From Sapria himalayana (Eukaryota; Streptophyta; Magnoliopsida; Malpighiales; Rafflesiaceae), in contig JAREIK010003005.1 in NCBI GenBank assembly GCA_029783825.1, positions 39,336 through 103,335 of the forward strand: a DNA stretch of 64,000 nt, in the 5' to 3' direction. This document shows positions 51,299 through 62,935 of the stretch, in pieces. Each line of letters opens with the position of its first letter. Position 1 is the first letter of the stretch. The notes under the pieces are model-generated. The model did no database searches. It was not told the DNA's origin and worked only from the letters and a program-made list of their open reading frames with translations. The position numbers were made by a program, and so were the translations under genes.

Positions 51299-52630
51299 TG
51301 CCCCCACTGCTATCGCCGCCACCACTGCCACCGCTGCCACTTCCACTACCGTTGCTGCCGCCACTATCACTACTGCTATTGCTATTTATAATAAGTTTTT
51401 ACATACCTATAATAGGCTAAAACTCTACCCAAAAAGTTCGAAGGCACACAAATATTTTCACAGATATATAAAAATAGTTATTATAGACACGAACAAGAAC
51501 AAACACAAATTAAAGTTGTTTGCTATACAGCTTAAAATAAAATTAAATTAAATAATTTAATATTTGTATATTAAATTTAATAAAAACAGAAACTATAAAT
51601 AACAATTTTAAATTAAACAAAAAACTTCATTTAATAACTTATTCTAACACAATATTTTAAATAACTAAAACAAAAAAATAACAAAAATTATATTACTACT
51701 TATTAATCAATGTATCTACCGACTGTGCTTAAAGTATAATCTATAAATGCATTGACATTGCTTTCTCTCCCTCTGCACCTCTGATCACCAACTTTCTGCT
51801 GTGAAAATCCTGTACGAATCATGGTGCATCATGTTTGTTGAAATATGTCTTCACTTATACAAGCTTCTTAAGTGAAACAATGAGGTACAATATCTGTATG
51901 AAATTCAAACCACCAAATCAAATCAAAATAAAAAAAAACATTATTTTGATAAATATATATTACTACAGTAAATATGTACATACATACTAGTATTTCACTT
52001 GTGCATATTTATTGCAATATATGTTCATATAAACTACAGTATTATGCATACATATATATTGAGTACATATATATACTCAATATGTATGTGCATAAAATAC
52101 TGTAGTATTACATGTATGTATATACTGAATATATACATATGTATATACTACATTTGTTGTTGTTGCTGCTACTCTTGCTGCCACTGCCACTCCTACCACT
52201 ATTGTTATTGCCACTGCCCCTGTCGCTGCCACTGCCACCACCGCAACCATAGCCAATGCCGCTGCTGCTGCTGATGCTCTTGCTGCTGGTGCTGCCACTA
52301 CTGATGCAGTAGCTGCCGGTACTGCCGGTGCTGCCGTTGCTGCCCCCGTAGCCACCATTGCTACTGCCACACCGCTGATGTCGCTGCCACCTCTACTGCC
52401 CCCACCACCACCTCTGCTGCCATCATCACTGTAGCTGCCACTACGGCCACTGCTACCGTTGTTACCACTACTCCTGCTACTCCCATTGATGTCGCCTTAC
52501 CACAGCTACCACCGCTGCCATCGCTGCCACCACCACCGCTGCCACCACCACCGCTGCCACCGCTGCCACCACCACCGCTGCCCCTACTGAAAATAGGCTT
52601 TTACATACCTATAATAGGCTAAAACTCTAC
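51299..52630 (-). repeat. GC-rich trinucleotide units of CACTA copy 2
   Basis: On the reverse strand a complete unit runs from 52630 (GAGTTTTAGCCTATTATAGG) to 51432, with a GC-rich array at 52590-52165. A second unit starts at 51431 and is cut at 51299 inside its GC-rich array. The period of ~1.2 kb matches copy 1. On the + strand the array reads GCTGCCACCACCACCGCTG-type words. Ala-rich open frames here (for example 52077-52370 on the minus strand) are by-products. Confidence 0.85.
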
Positions 52631-53079
52631 CCAAAAAATTAATATACACAAAAACATATTCACAGATATATAAAAACAAATAATACAGACATGAACAAAC
52701 ATAAATTAAAGTTGATTGTCATACAGAAATTATGTTTAGAAAGAAAGAGTGCAAATATAAAATGTTTTAGGAATAATAATGATAAAATAAGCTAACCATC
52801 CTTTTGATAAAACTAATATCAGTAAATATGGGACCCACGCATTGGAAGGTCCGTGGCAATGTATGAATGCTCTAAATCAGAATTTTTTCATGTGTCTTAG
52901 ATAATGTGTCCTACAATGATTCATTAATAGGTTAATGGGAAAAGCAAAGAACTAAACCAAAATAATAAAAATTGAAACCTGCAAAAAATATTATAATTAT
53001 TTGCTATAGATAGACAAAAATAAATAACAATTCAGAAATAATTCTCATACGAAATCATCCTCATAATTTATAGGGAATG
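52631..53079 (-). other. 3' spacer of copy 2 second gene
   Basis: AT-rich non-coding sequence aligned with 21323-21834 of copy 1 and lying between the second-gene stop and the first GC-rich unit. Nothing else is seen. Confidence 0.65.
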
Positions 53080-55041
53080 CTAGCCTCTTCTACGAGGTTT
53101 CTCAGTTGGATCTCGGAATGCTATATGTTGTGCCAATGTCGCTAACTGTGACTCCATATAGGACATCTGCTGTTGCATTACATTATTAATTCTTTTTATC
53201 TCATTTTTCATTTCTTTAATTTCTTACATTGCTTCAATCAAATTAGTATACAGCTCATCCTTCTGTACTTTAATTTCATATATTTCTTCCTTCATATGAG
53301 ATATCTGCTCATCCTTTTGTTCTTTAATTTCATATATTTTTTCCTTCAAATGAGATATATGCTCATCCTTTTTTTTATTTCGGTCTTCATAACTACAATA
53401 CATTCATTTGTTTCCATTGTTTGTTGTTTGACCGCCTAATCCACCATTGCTGAGATAGATGAATTCGAAGCATGACTGCTACAACAAAAGGCCACTCCCT
53501 TCGAGTTGATTCCATACACCCGCTAACTTCTCACGAACTCCTATGGTCTCCAAATAAATAGGATCATAGTCTCTTGGTTAAAGATCCAAAGAACCCTCAT
53601 ATTGTTGATGAGCAGCTATCACACGTTCATCCATTAGGTCCTGAGATTAAATAGAAAAAAAACTATTCTAGATATACAAAAATAAAATAAATATTTTTCA
53701 TTCCAAACAATTTTCAAAATATACTGTAGTATTATAAAATTTTATTAATATAACAAGTTCTTATAGCAATAATCTGAAACTTATTGTCAACAAACTGGTC
53801 ATCCACTTTCTTCACGTGCATCTTCCTAAAAATCTCATAAAATTTTGGATCTCGACCTAATTCTCCAGCCTAGAATATGTTTTTATTAAGTCATAAACAA
53901 ATAAATGATCAAAAAATTTAACAAAATTAATAAAATTATGCATAGGTTTGATTTATTGGACTATTAGGACAACCACTAAATATATAAATGTTTAAAATTT
54001 TAAAAGTGTACCAAATCTCGAGAGTGCTCAATGCTCGAATTTGACCCTCCTGTGTGTTGATAGATTCATGTATCTTGTCCAGCTACCTCACTTTGCCGAT
54101 TTTTGATTGGAATATTTGGTTGTTCTTCACATCTAGCTCCTACCAATACTTAAGTCACTCGGGCCAGTCATCCTCGGATATAAAATCAGGCCTTTCTTTC
54201 ATATTCTTCAATTTATAAACAAAATCAGAATACCATTGAGCAACTTTGATCTCCCATAATGACTATCTTTCCATCAAATTTGTGTGTCCACGTGCATTGA
54301 TTCTATATATAGAAAAATCACATAAGAATTTTTATTAACAACAAGAACGTAATTATTTACTGCTTGAATAATAACCAACATAATAGTTAAGTAATTTTAT
54401 AATTATTTTTTAATGCTTTTGTATTGTTATTTTTACCTAAAAGTCATTAAAATAGGACTCCTATGTCGATTCAGAAGCTTTCTTCCAGGAGAATGCTTTA
54501 GAATCAGTGATTTTCTTGAAATACTTTATAATTATAGTCGAACACTTGTGATATGGAATAAAACTGTACAAATTAATAAATAACATTTAAAACAAGAAAA
54601 TCATAACAATATAAAAAACCACTAATAGAAACATAAAATTTTTTTTTCAAGTCATTTTTACATATTTGTTTTACCTCCCATCCAAGATATCAATTTCTAA
54701 CTTTGCACTGACTACAGAGGAATGCACAACATTTGATGATGTCGTTGTTTTGTAAATGGGGTAACTATCAGTGTAAAATGTGTTGTAGAAGATAGTGATG
54801 GAACAAAAGTGTGTGCAGGAAGTACAATGGGTGGTGGGCTTACATCTGCTAAAGGTGATAGTAGAGGTATCAATGATGGTGATGGTGATAGAAATGAAGA
54901 TGGTGATTGTGATGTTAAAGTCTGGATATGGTGGCTATGAGATGGTATTGATTTTGCAACATAATGTAGCATACTTGATAAATTTGGTTCATTTATGTGT
55001 CCACATTGACCTCCACCATGGCCACGTCCTTTAGGCATCAT
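53080..55041 (-). pseudogene. CACTA second gene (Transposase_24 / TNPA-like), copy 2
   Basis: Downstream partner of TNP2, likely the DNA-binding accessory protein. It starts at 55041 with MMPKGRGHGGGQCGHINEPN and a Ser/Pro-rich segment. After probable introns, a Transposase_24-like middle follows (KITDSKAFSWKKASES near 54500; INARGHTNL, VAQWYSDFVYKLKNMKERPD, DDWPE near 54300-54160; INTQEGQIRALSTLEIW near 54050). The C-terminal part is a Lys/Glu coiled coil with three near-identical ~45-base repeats (YEIKEQKDEQISHMKE, 53380-53260), then YMESQLATLAQHIAFRDP and a stop at 53082-53080. Internal stops (for example after DDWPE) break the frame. Compared with copy 1 it retains ~1.5 kb of middle sequence. 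Confidence 0.8.
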
Positions 55042-55181
55042 CTACAGTACAAAATAAAACATAAAACAAACAATAGAGATATGATGAACCAGCATGCATT
55101 TGAGAATAAAACACACCGATAGATTTCAATAAATTATAAAAAGTCTTTTATAGTTTAATATTATAATAAAATTATAATAAT

Positions 55182-58100
55182 TTAATTATCAGCATCACTG
55201 TCCTCCTCCAATGATTCTTTTGATATTTCGTCTGATTCCGATAAAAGTTCGAACTCATCTTAAGATAGAAATTGGTCATCTTCAATTTCTATTATCTCAC
55301 CATTTGAGTCACATAAATTTTTTGGATCTTCATCTACATTCACAGGCTCAATATTATTTATGTCATCTTCCTGGAATGTCGTTGCAATATCTAAGTTTGC
55401 ACTTCTTTGTTGTGCTGTTGGTACTTCAAATTTTGATTGTTCTTTGATTTTGCAAATCGCCCACCAATCACTCTTATCATGAGATAAACTCAAATATGTA
55501 CAATAATATACTTGAGCAGCTTGAACTGCCATAATAAATGGCTCATATCAATTATATATACATTTATTGTTAACATCCACTAGCTTATAATCCGAATGAA
55601 TCTTTGTGCTCACATTTCGTGTAGGATCAAACCACTTGCACTTAAATAATGCAATCCTATTATTTTTGAGTCCATGATACTCCAACTCAATAACTTCTTT
55701 GAGTTGATTATAATAATCAATCTCATTTGCACTATATCCTATGTATTTAATGCATACACCACTATTCATATTATTTTAGAAGAACCATGCCCGATTGTGT
55801 GAAATTTATATCCATTAACAAAATACCCAGGATAGGTTGTCACATATCTAAACGGGGCTTTACTTAGATTCTGAATAAAAATATTTGAATCTCTATTTGA
55901 AGGATCAATTGCCTGTGACATTAAAAAAATTGATATTAACAAATAAAAGATAATAATAAATTAAATAATTCAAAATTTTAAAACTTAATAATTCTTACAT
56001 AATTTTTGAACCAAATCACAAATTTAGTTTCTAGCATATAATCGACATCATTACTGGAAATTGCTGGCTGCCTATATTTTAACTGCTCAACATAAATACT
56101 GCACAAATATAAAATGAGAGAGAAAAATGTATATCAATTTTTTAATAATTCCTATTAAAAATAAAATTAAACTATGATTAAACCTACAACCATTTTGTGT
56201 ATACATACTCAATGTATGGTGCAACCTTCTCACAATTAAGTAAAACACAGCTCGAGGTTGCTTTGTACTCTTCATCTATCATACATCTTTTTATTGCTCT
56301 TCCAAATGCACTTCTAAAGTGCTTGAAGATAGATAGTTTGTTCATAGAATCATTTTCTACCATCACATTACCTTCATCATTCCGAGGCACATTTCTATTC
56401 TTTTTATTGACATGATCCTCAAAATAATAAGAACAAAATGATGATGCTTTTTCTACTAAATATGCATTGCAAATTGAACCTTCAACTTTTACCTTATTTC
56501 TAACATTCAATTTCAACTTACGAATATACCTAGAACCACAATGTTTGGTTTTAATTATATTAAATTACAAAATTACATTATGTAAAAATAATAAAACATT
56601 GCAAATTTTATGTATTTACCTCTCAAAAGGATACATCCACCTATATTGCATTGGATCTCCTATCCTTGCTTCAAATGCCAAATGGACCTACAAATGCTCC
56701 ATCGAGTCAAAAAAACTTAGTGTGAATCTCCATTCAAGCTTACAAATAATAAGTGGAATGTCATTCTCCACCCTCACCATGTCATCTATTTTGATTATGG
56801 TTGTAGTTAGTTATTTTAAAAACAATGTTCTGTAAGGACCTTCCAAATACTTAGGGTAAGTAATTCACAGAATACAATTGGTATTAATCTTTGCATAAAG
56901 ACATGAAATTCATGACTTTTCATTCCAAATAATTTAAGATTCTTCATATCCATGCATCTACCTATATTTGACATATCCATCAGAGAAATTCAAATTTTTA
57001 ACCCATTCACACAATATCTGTCGTGCCTTCTTATCAAGTGTGTAGCAAGCTTTAAGAAATTTTTTTGTTTCCTTATTTAGTTTCCTTTTAGGATGCTAAC
57101 AGTAATCATTCAACTCTTGTCTTGATTTTAAAGTAGCTTTTGTTTTTTTGTCTACATTAAGGATAGTGTTGAAAACATTGTCGAACAATTTTTTTCAATA
57201 TGCTTTACATCAAAGTTATGATGAATTAAATTGTACTTCCAATTGGGCAAGTCCCAAAACATACTACGTTTCCTCCAGCCAAATAATTTGCCTATTGGTC
57301 CATTACTTCCATTAGCTTCCTTTTCAGTTACATTCTTCAAACCAAAACTCTGAATCTCTGTCATAATATTATCTTTTGAACAAACTGCTGGTGCAACAGT
57401 CATTACAGTTTTATTTTTTCGAAATGCAGTTCTATTTCTTCGAAATGGATGATTTATAGGTAGAAAATTATGATGGTTATCAAAGCATGACTGTTTACCA
57501 CAAAATTTGAGGGTAAATGCATCCGAATATTTTATGCAATATGGGCATCTGAATTGTCCTGCAGTACTCCAGCCAGGCAACATTGAATATGCAAGAAAAT
57601 CACTTGCCGTCCACATAAGGCCTGCCCTTATAATAAAATTTTGTTTCTTTGAGATATCATAAGTATTCATGCCAGCATCTCATAAATAATTTAACTCTGC
57701 AATAAGATGCTGTAAGAAAATATCCAGCATGTATTTCAGATTTTTTGGCCTTGGAACCAATATTGAAAAAAATATATATTGCTTCTTCATACACAACAAT
57801 TGAGACAAGTTATAAGGTTTCATTATCACTAACAATGTTGAACACTATTGTCCAGATTGACCAAATGGCTAAAATCCATCAGTGTAGAGACCCAATCTCA
57901 CATTTCGACTTTCTACTACAAAATCTTGATGTATATAATTAAAATGCTTCAAAGCAGGTGAATTTGATGGATGACACACTACCCCATCTTCAACCTCAAG
58001 CTCAGAATGCCACATCATATCATTTTTTGTTGCATTTGATGCATATAGTCTCTGTAATCAAGGAATTAATGGAAAATAATAAATCTTCTTAAAGATAACC

Positions 58101-58878
58101 TTCAATTTTTGTCACGTATCTACAACACGAGGTGCCTTCCTAAATCGAGGATGATCACAAAACATACACATAATTAAATCACTATCTCCGCCCCAATATA
58201 ACATGCATCCATTTAAACCACAATCAATTGTTTCCACAGGTAGACCCATTCCTCATTGTAACTTCTTAGTGTTGTAAAAGTTGTTAGTGATCAATTATTA
58301 TTATTAACAATCTTTTTCATCAGTTCTATCACCTGATCAAATAATTTCTCAGACATATAATTGTTATGACTTAATGATCATTATTCAAGCCACAAGTGAT
58401 AATTACGAATGTGTTTTACAACCAGGCCACAACTCTTTATTTGCAACTTTAAGCATTTCAAAAATTTTTGAGCTTCAGGATTAGGTGCTTCATCCACATA
58501 ATCCATATTGAAGTCAGCTCCAGCAGCTTCCGTGATCATTCTATGGTATGTGGTTGATGATTCTTCACCACAAGCAAATGATTCAATACCCTCAATTTGG
58601 TCAATATTCACAGCCATTGTACTTTCCCCATCATAAATCCAAACAAAATAATTTGGCACCAAGTCATATTTAGCCAAATGATATCTTATAGTGTTTTCAT
58701 CACGAAAAGGGATATTTTGATAATTGTGATGATAACATTGACACTTAATTTTTTCTCCATCCATTAATCTCGATTGAGTACATGCAAAATTTATGAATGT
58801 TTCAAGCCCAGTCAAAAAATATTTATTCAAAAGTCCATTAATAACCCTTCAGTACATCCACTAATGATTTGATCTCAT
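55182..58878 (-). pseudogene. CACTA TNP2-type transposase pseudogene, copy 2
   Basis: The best preserved transposase here, with ATG at 58878. The Transpos_assoc-like N-terminus is open over 58830-58381 (GLETFINFACTQSRLMDGEK, RYHLAKYDLVPNYFVWIYDG, YHRMITEAAGADF). Transposase_21 core segments include MGLPVETIDCGLNGCMLYWG near 58245 and a 172-codon open part at 57670-57152 (LMWTASDFLAYSMLPGWST, PFRRNRTAF, WDLPNWKYNLIHHNFDVKHI). After an intron with good sites (56619-56530, GTAAAT...TTCTAG) comes a DUF4218-like part (LKLNVRNKVKVEGSICNAYL, 56516), then DUF4216-like (PGYFVNGYKFHTI, VIELEYHG, FKCKWFDPT, VQAAQVYYC) and an acidic tail ending at 55182. Frameshifts near 58370-57670 and 57150-56650 and scattered stops inactivate it. 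Confidence 0.92.
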
Positions 58879-59155
58879 TTTGCCCTATTTTATTTACAAA
58901 AAATAATGCCAAAACATTATTTTGAATAAAAGATTCTATTACTTCAAAATATACGAATAATTAAATAAAATTACTTACAGATGAATTTTTAAAAATTAAA
59001 TATTATGAATATCGAGTCAAAGCATTTGCAGAATCTACATAAGAGATAAAATAATTTTTAGCTCGATAAATATTAATAAATATCATAGATATACTAATAA
59101 AGGGTGCAAATGTGATAATACACAAGAAAGAAAATCAAAAAAGAAAGACATTTAA

Positions 59156-59700
59156 TGTTTGAAGGAGAAGAGGGAGAGAGAGAGTGAGTGGAAAGGGATA
59201 AGTTGGGGAGAGAGAGGGGCAGAGAAATGGGGAGACAGGGAGAGAGAGGAGGGAGAGAGAGTGGGAGAGAAATGATGAAAGGGAGAGAGGTTAACAGAGG
59301 GGGGGAAAGAGGGAGAGAGAGGGGGGTGGAAAGAGAGAGAACAAGCAAAAAGAAGAGAGAGAAAAATTAACAATAGAGAGAGTGTGACATATAATGAAAA
59401 AGAGGAAGAGAATGAGAAAGAATTATAGAGGGAAAGAGAGACACATAGAGAGTGTTGTGTTAGAATGAAGAATTATATAAAAGAAAATATAAGTTCTTCA
59501 GTACAAACCTATCAAATATTACATTCTTTGTTATACATAAGTTCATATTTGAGCCTAAGGACCGAGGGTTGGAATTAAGTAAGAGTACGATCCTTATTTG
59601 TATTATACCATATATGAGCCTGATCAATGGACACTCTCATGCTATGTGCTTACATATTATTGATATTATATCTTTAGACATTTTATTTCAAGTTAGTTCA
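59156..59700 (-). promoter_or_regulatory. Conserved upstream block and pyrimidine tract before TNP2 (copy 2)
   Basis: On the + strand this reads as a GA-rich tract (59156-59455) followed by TAAGTTCATATTTGAGCC (about 59530) and CACTCTCATGCTATGTGCTTACA (about 59630), the reverse complement of the block before TNP2 in copies 1 and 3. It is probably promoter plus leader. Arg/Glu-rich or Ser/Leu-rich open frames in the tract are by-products. Confidence 0.4.
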
Positions 59701-60600
59701 ACAAAATAGTATTATCTCATATTTTATATGCTAGGATACATATAGTAAATGTAGTTATAAATAGTTACATTTAGTTTAACATATAATTATATATAGATAT
59801 ATGCATAGAAGTAGTTATAAGTAAATATAAATAAATGTATACAAAGTTATAAACAATTATATAGATTTACATATATGTATACATATATGTATACATAATT
59901 AAAAATAAAGTTATATTTATTTATATAGAGTTTTTTATATTTATACAAATATTTATATATAGTTATACACATTTAGTTAAACATTATGTTGTATGTTTTT
60001 ATACATATACTTATAAATATAGTTACATTTGGTTATACATATAGTTACACGTATAGTTAAACTTATATTTATAAATGTATGCATATATATTTTTCCATAT
60101 AATTCCATATATTTATAAATAAAGTTTTGTATAGGTATGGATATACTAAAATACATTTTATACTAATATATAAAAATCTATATTATATATATGTTGTAAT
60201 TATATATATATATAATAATATATAGTTATTTATAAAGTTTTTATAGTTATGCATATAGTAAGATAGAATATAATAGTTATCTGTTATTATACATATAATA
60301 TATATAGTTATAAGTGTTTATATCATTAACATTTAGTTATATAATATATATATATATATATCATACGAGTAGTTATATTTAGTTATACATAAATAGATAC
60401 AATGTTATAAACAAATATATAGATTTACATATATGTATACATATATGTATAAATAGTTAAAAGTATAGTTTATATTTAATTATATAAAATTTTATTAGTT
60501 TTATAAATATTTATATATAAGTTCTACCCATAATTAAACATAATGTTTATGTTTTAATACACATAATTATAAATAAAGTTACATGTGGTTATATTACAAT
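59701..60600 (-). repeat. AT-rich left-arm repeats of copy 2
   Basis: ATATAGTTATACATAT-type sequence, the reverse complement of the ~555 bp type repeats of copies 1 and 3. For example, GTATGTTTTTATACATATA corresponds to TATAAAAACATACAACATAATG at about 15880. Orientation changes to + near 60600-60660. No gene. Confidence 0.7.
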
Positions 60601-60660
60601 GTTTAATAATATATAACAAATATGTATTCAATTAAATGTATGTTTATGTTTTATGTTTTA

Positions 60661-62060
60661 TGTTTCTAACAAAATATACTATATGTTTAATAATATATAA
60701 CAATGTTTAATTGTATTTTACTATATAAATATTTTTATAACTATGTAATACTCTATATATTTAAATATAACTATATTTGTAACTATTTATACAAATATGT
60801 ATTCATATAATTAATCTATTTATTTGTTTATAACCTTTTATACATTTTTATATAACTACTTATAACTACTTGTATGAATATATCTATATAAAACTATATG
60901 TTTAACTATATATAACTCTATTTTTAATTATATATACTATAGGTATAAGAACATATAACAATAAATAATTGTCTTTGACTATATGTATAACTATAAAAAC
61001 ATTATACATAAATATATTAAAATTTATAATTAACAACATATATTTACTAAATATTTTTATATATTAGTATAAAAAAATTTATTTTAGTATATCTATACCT
61101 ATACATAATTATATGTATAAATATAAGATATTATAAGAAAAAATATATACCTACATGTATAAATATAAGTTAAACTATATGTGTATTTATATGTATAACT
61201 ACATGTAACTATATTTATAATTACATGTATAATAACATGCAACATTATGTTTAATTATGTGTATGACTATATATAAATATTTGTAAAACTAAATAAAACT
61301 TTATATAATTAAATATAACTATATTTTTAACTATTTATACATATATGTATACATATATGTATACATATATGTAAATCTATATATTTGTTTATAACTATGT
61401 ATATATTTATGTAAAACTAAATATAACTACTCGTATGAATATATATATATATAACTAAATGTTTAATGATATAATTTTTTATAATTATATATTTATATGT
61501 ATAATAACAATTAACAATAAATAATTATATCTTACTATATGTATAACTATACAAAATTTATACATAACTATATTTAAATATATTTAACAACATATATTTA
61601 ATATACATATTTATATATTAGTATAAAAAATGTGTTTTATTATATCTATACCTATACATAACTATATGTATAAATATATGAAATTATATGAAAATATATA
61701 TATATACATACATGTATAAATATAAGTTTAACTATACGTGTAACAAAATGTATAACCATATGTAACTATATTTATAATTTTATATATAAAAACATACAAC
61801 ATAAAGTTTAACTATATGTGTATAACTATATTAAATATTTGTATAACTATAAAAAACTCTATATAAATAAATAGAACTTTATTTTTAATTATGCATACAT
61901 ATTTGTATAAATATATGCAAATCTATATAATTATTAAAAACTAAACAATATGTATAACTACTTATAACTACTTGTATGCATGTATCTATATATAACTATA
62001 TGTTTAACTATATATAATTATTTATAACTACATATACTATGTGTATACTAACATATAATT
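60661..62060 (+). repeat. AT-rich ~558 bp tandem repeats, copy 3
   Basis: Blocks with ATCTATACCTATACATAA, ATGAAATTATATGAAAAT and TACATGTATAAATATAAG recur about 558 bases apart (61090 and 61648), as in copy 1. The part 60670-61260 is the paralogue of 49700-51298 without the ARF insertion, with the single pre-insertion site at about 60957-60973. Confidence 0.75.
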
Positions 62061-62089
62061 ATTAATGGGATAATACTAATGTGTTGCAC

Positions 62090-62655
62090 TAACAAAATAA
62101 AATGTAAAAAGATATATAATCAACAATATGTAAGCACATAACATGAGAGTGTCCATTGGTCAGGCTCATATATGGTATAATACAATTAAGGTACACTTAC
62201 CTAATCCAGCCCTTAGGCCTTAGACTCATATATGAACTTATGTATGACAATAGATATAATATCTAATAGTTTTGTATAGAAGAACATTTGTTTTTCTTTA
62301 TGTTATTCCTCATTCTAACACTGCATTCTCTGCGAGTCTCTCTCTCCTCTCTAATACTTTCTGTGTCACTCTCTTCCTCTTTTTTTTCTGTGTAACTCAC
62401 TCTCTCTTGTTATTTTTTTTCTCGCTCTCTTTTCTTACTTATTATATATATATATATATCTCTCTCTTTCTCCCCTCTCTCCCTCCCTCACCCTCTCTCT
62501 CTCTGTCCATCTCTCTCTCTCTCCCTCCCTCCCTCTCCCTCCCTCTTTCTCCCTTTCACCATTTCTCTCCCCCTCTCTCTCCCCCCTTTCTCTCTCTCTC
62601 TCACTCTCCCATTTCTCTCTCTCTCTCTCTCTCCCTCTCCCTCTCCCCCTTCAAA
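62090..62655 (+). promoter_or_regulatory. Conserved upstream block and pyrimidine tract before TNP2 (copy 3)
   Basis: GTAAGCACATAACATGAGAGTG, CTCATATATGGTATAATACA and CTCATATATGAACTTATGTA, then a CT-rich tract (about 62330-62652), matching 16155-16762. The tract ends about 280 bases before the TNP2 ATG. It is likely promoter and leader by position and conservation. Confidence 0.4.
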
Positions 62656-62935
62656 CTTTAAATGTCTTTCGTTTTGCTTTCCTTTCTTGTACATTATCGT
62701 ATTTTGCTCCCTTTATCTAGTAATACCATGATATCTATTAATCTCTATCATGCTAAAATTACTTTATCTATTTATGTAGATTCTGCAAATGCATTGCCTC
62801 GATATTCATGTCATTAAATTTTTAAATATTCATCATTAAGTAATTTTATTTAATTATTAGTATATTTTGAAGTAATAGAATGTTTAATTCAAAAAAATAT
62901 TTGATCATTATTTTTTGTAAATATAACAGGACAAA

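Larger units (their letters stand above)
51299..60600 (-). mobile_element. CACTA copy 2, inverted (- orientation), 3' end truncated
   Basis: Read on the reverse strand, this has the same order as copy 1: AT-rich arm (60600-59700), conserved upstream block and GA/CT tract (59700-59156), TNP2 (58878-55182), second gene (55041-53080), spacer, then GC-rich units (52630-51299). It lacks the third unit, the right subterminal repeats and the terminus, because the second unit is cut at 51299. It is flanked on both sides by left-arm AT repeats in + orientation (49536-51298 and ~60600 onward). It has the best preserved gene pair in the window but is still broken. Confidence 0.85.
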
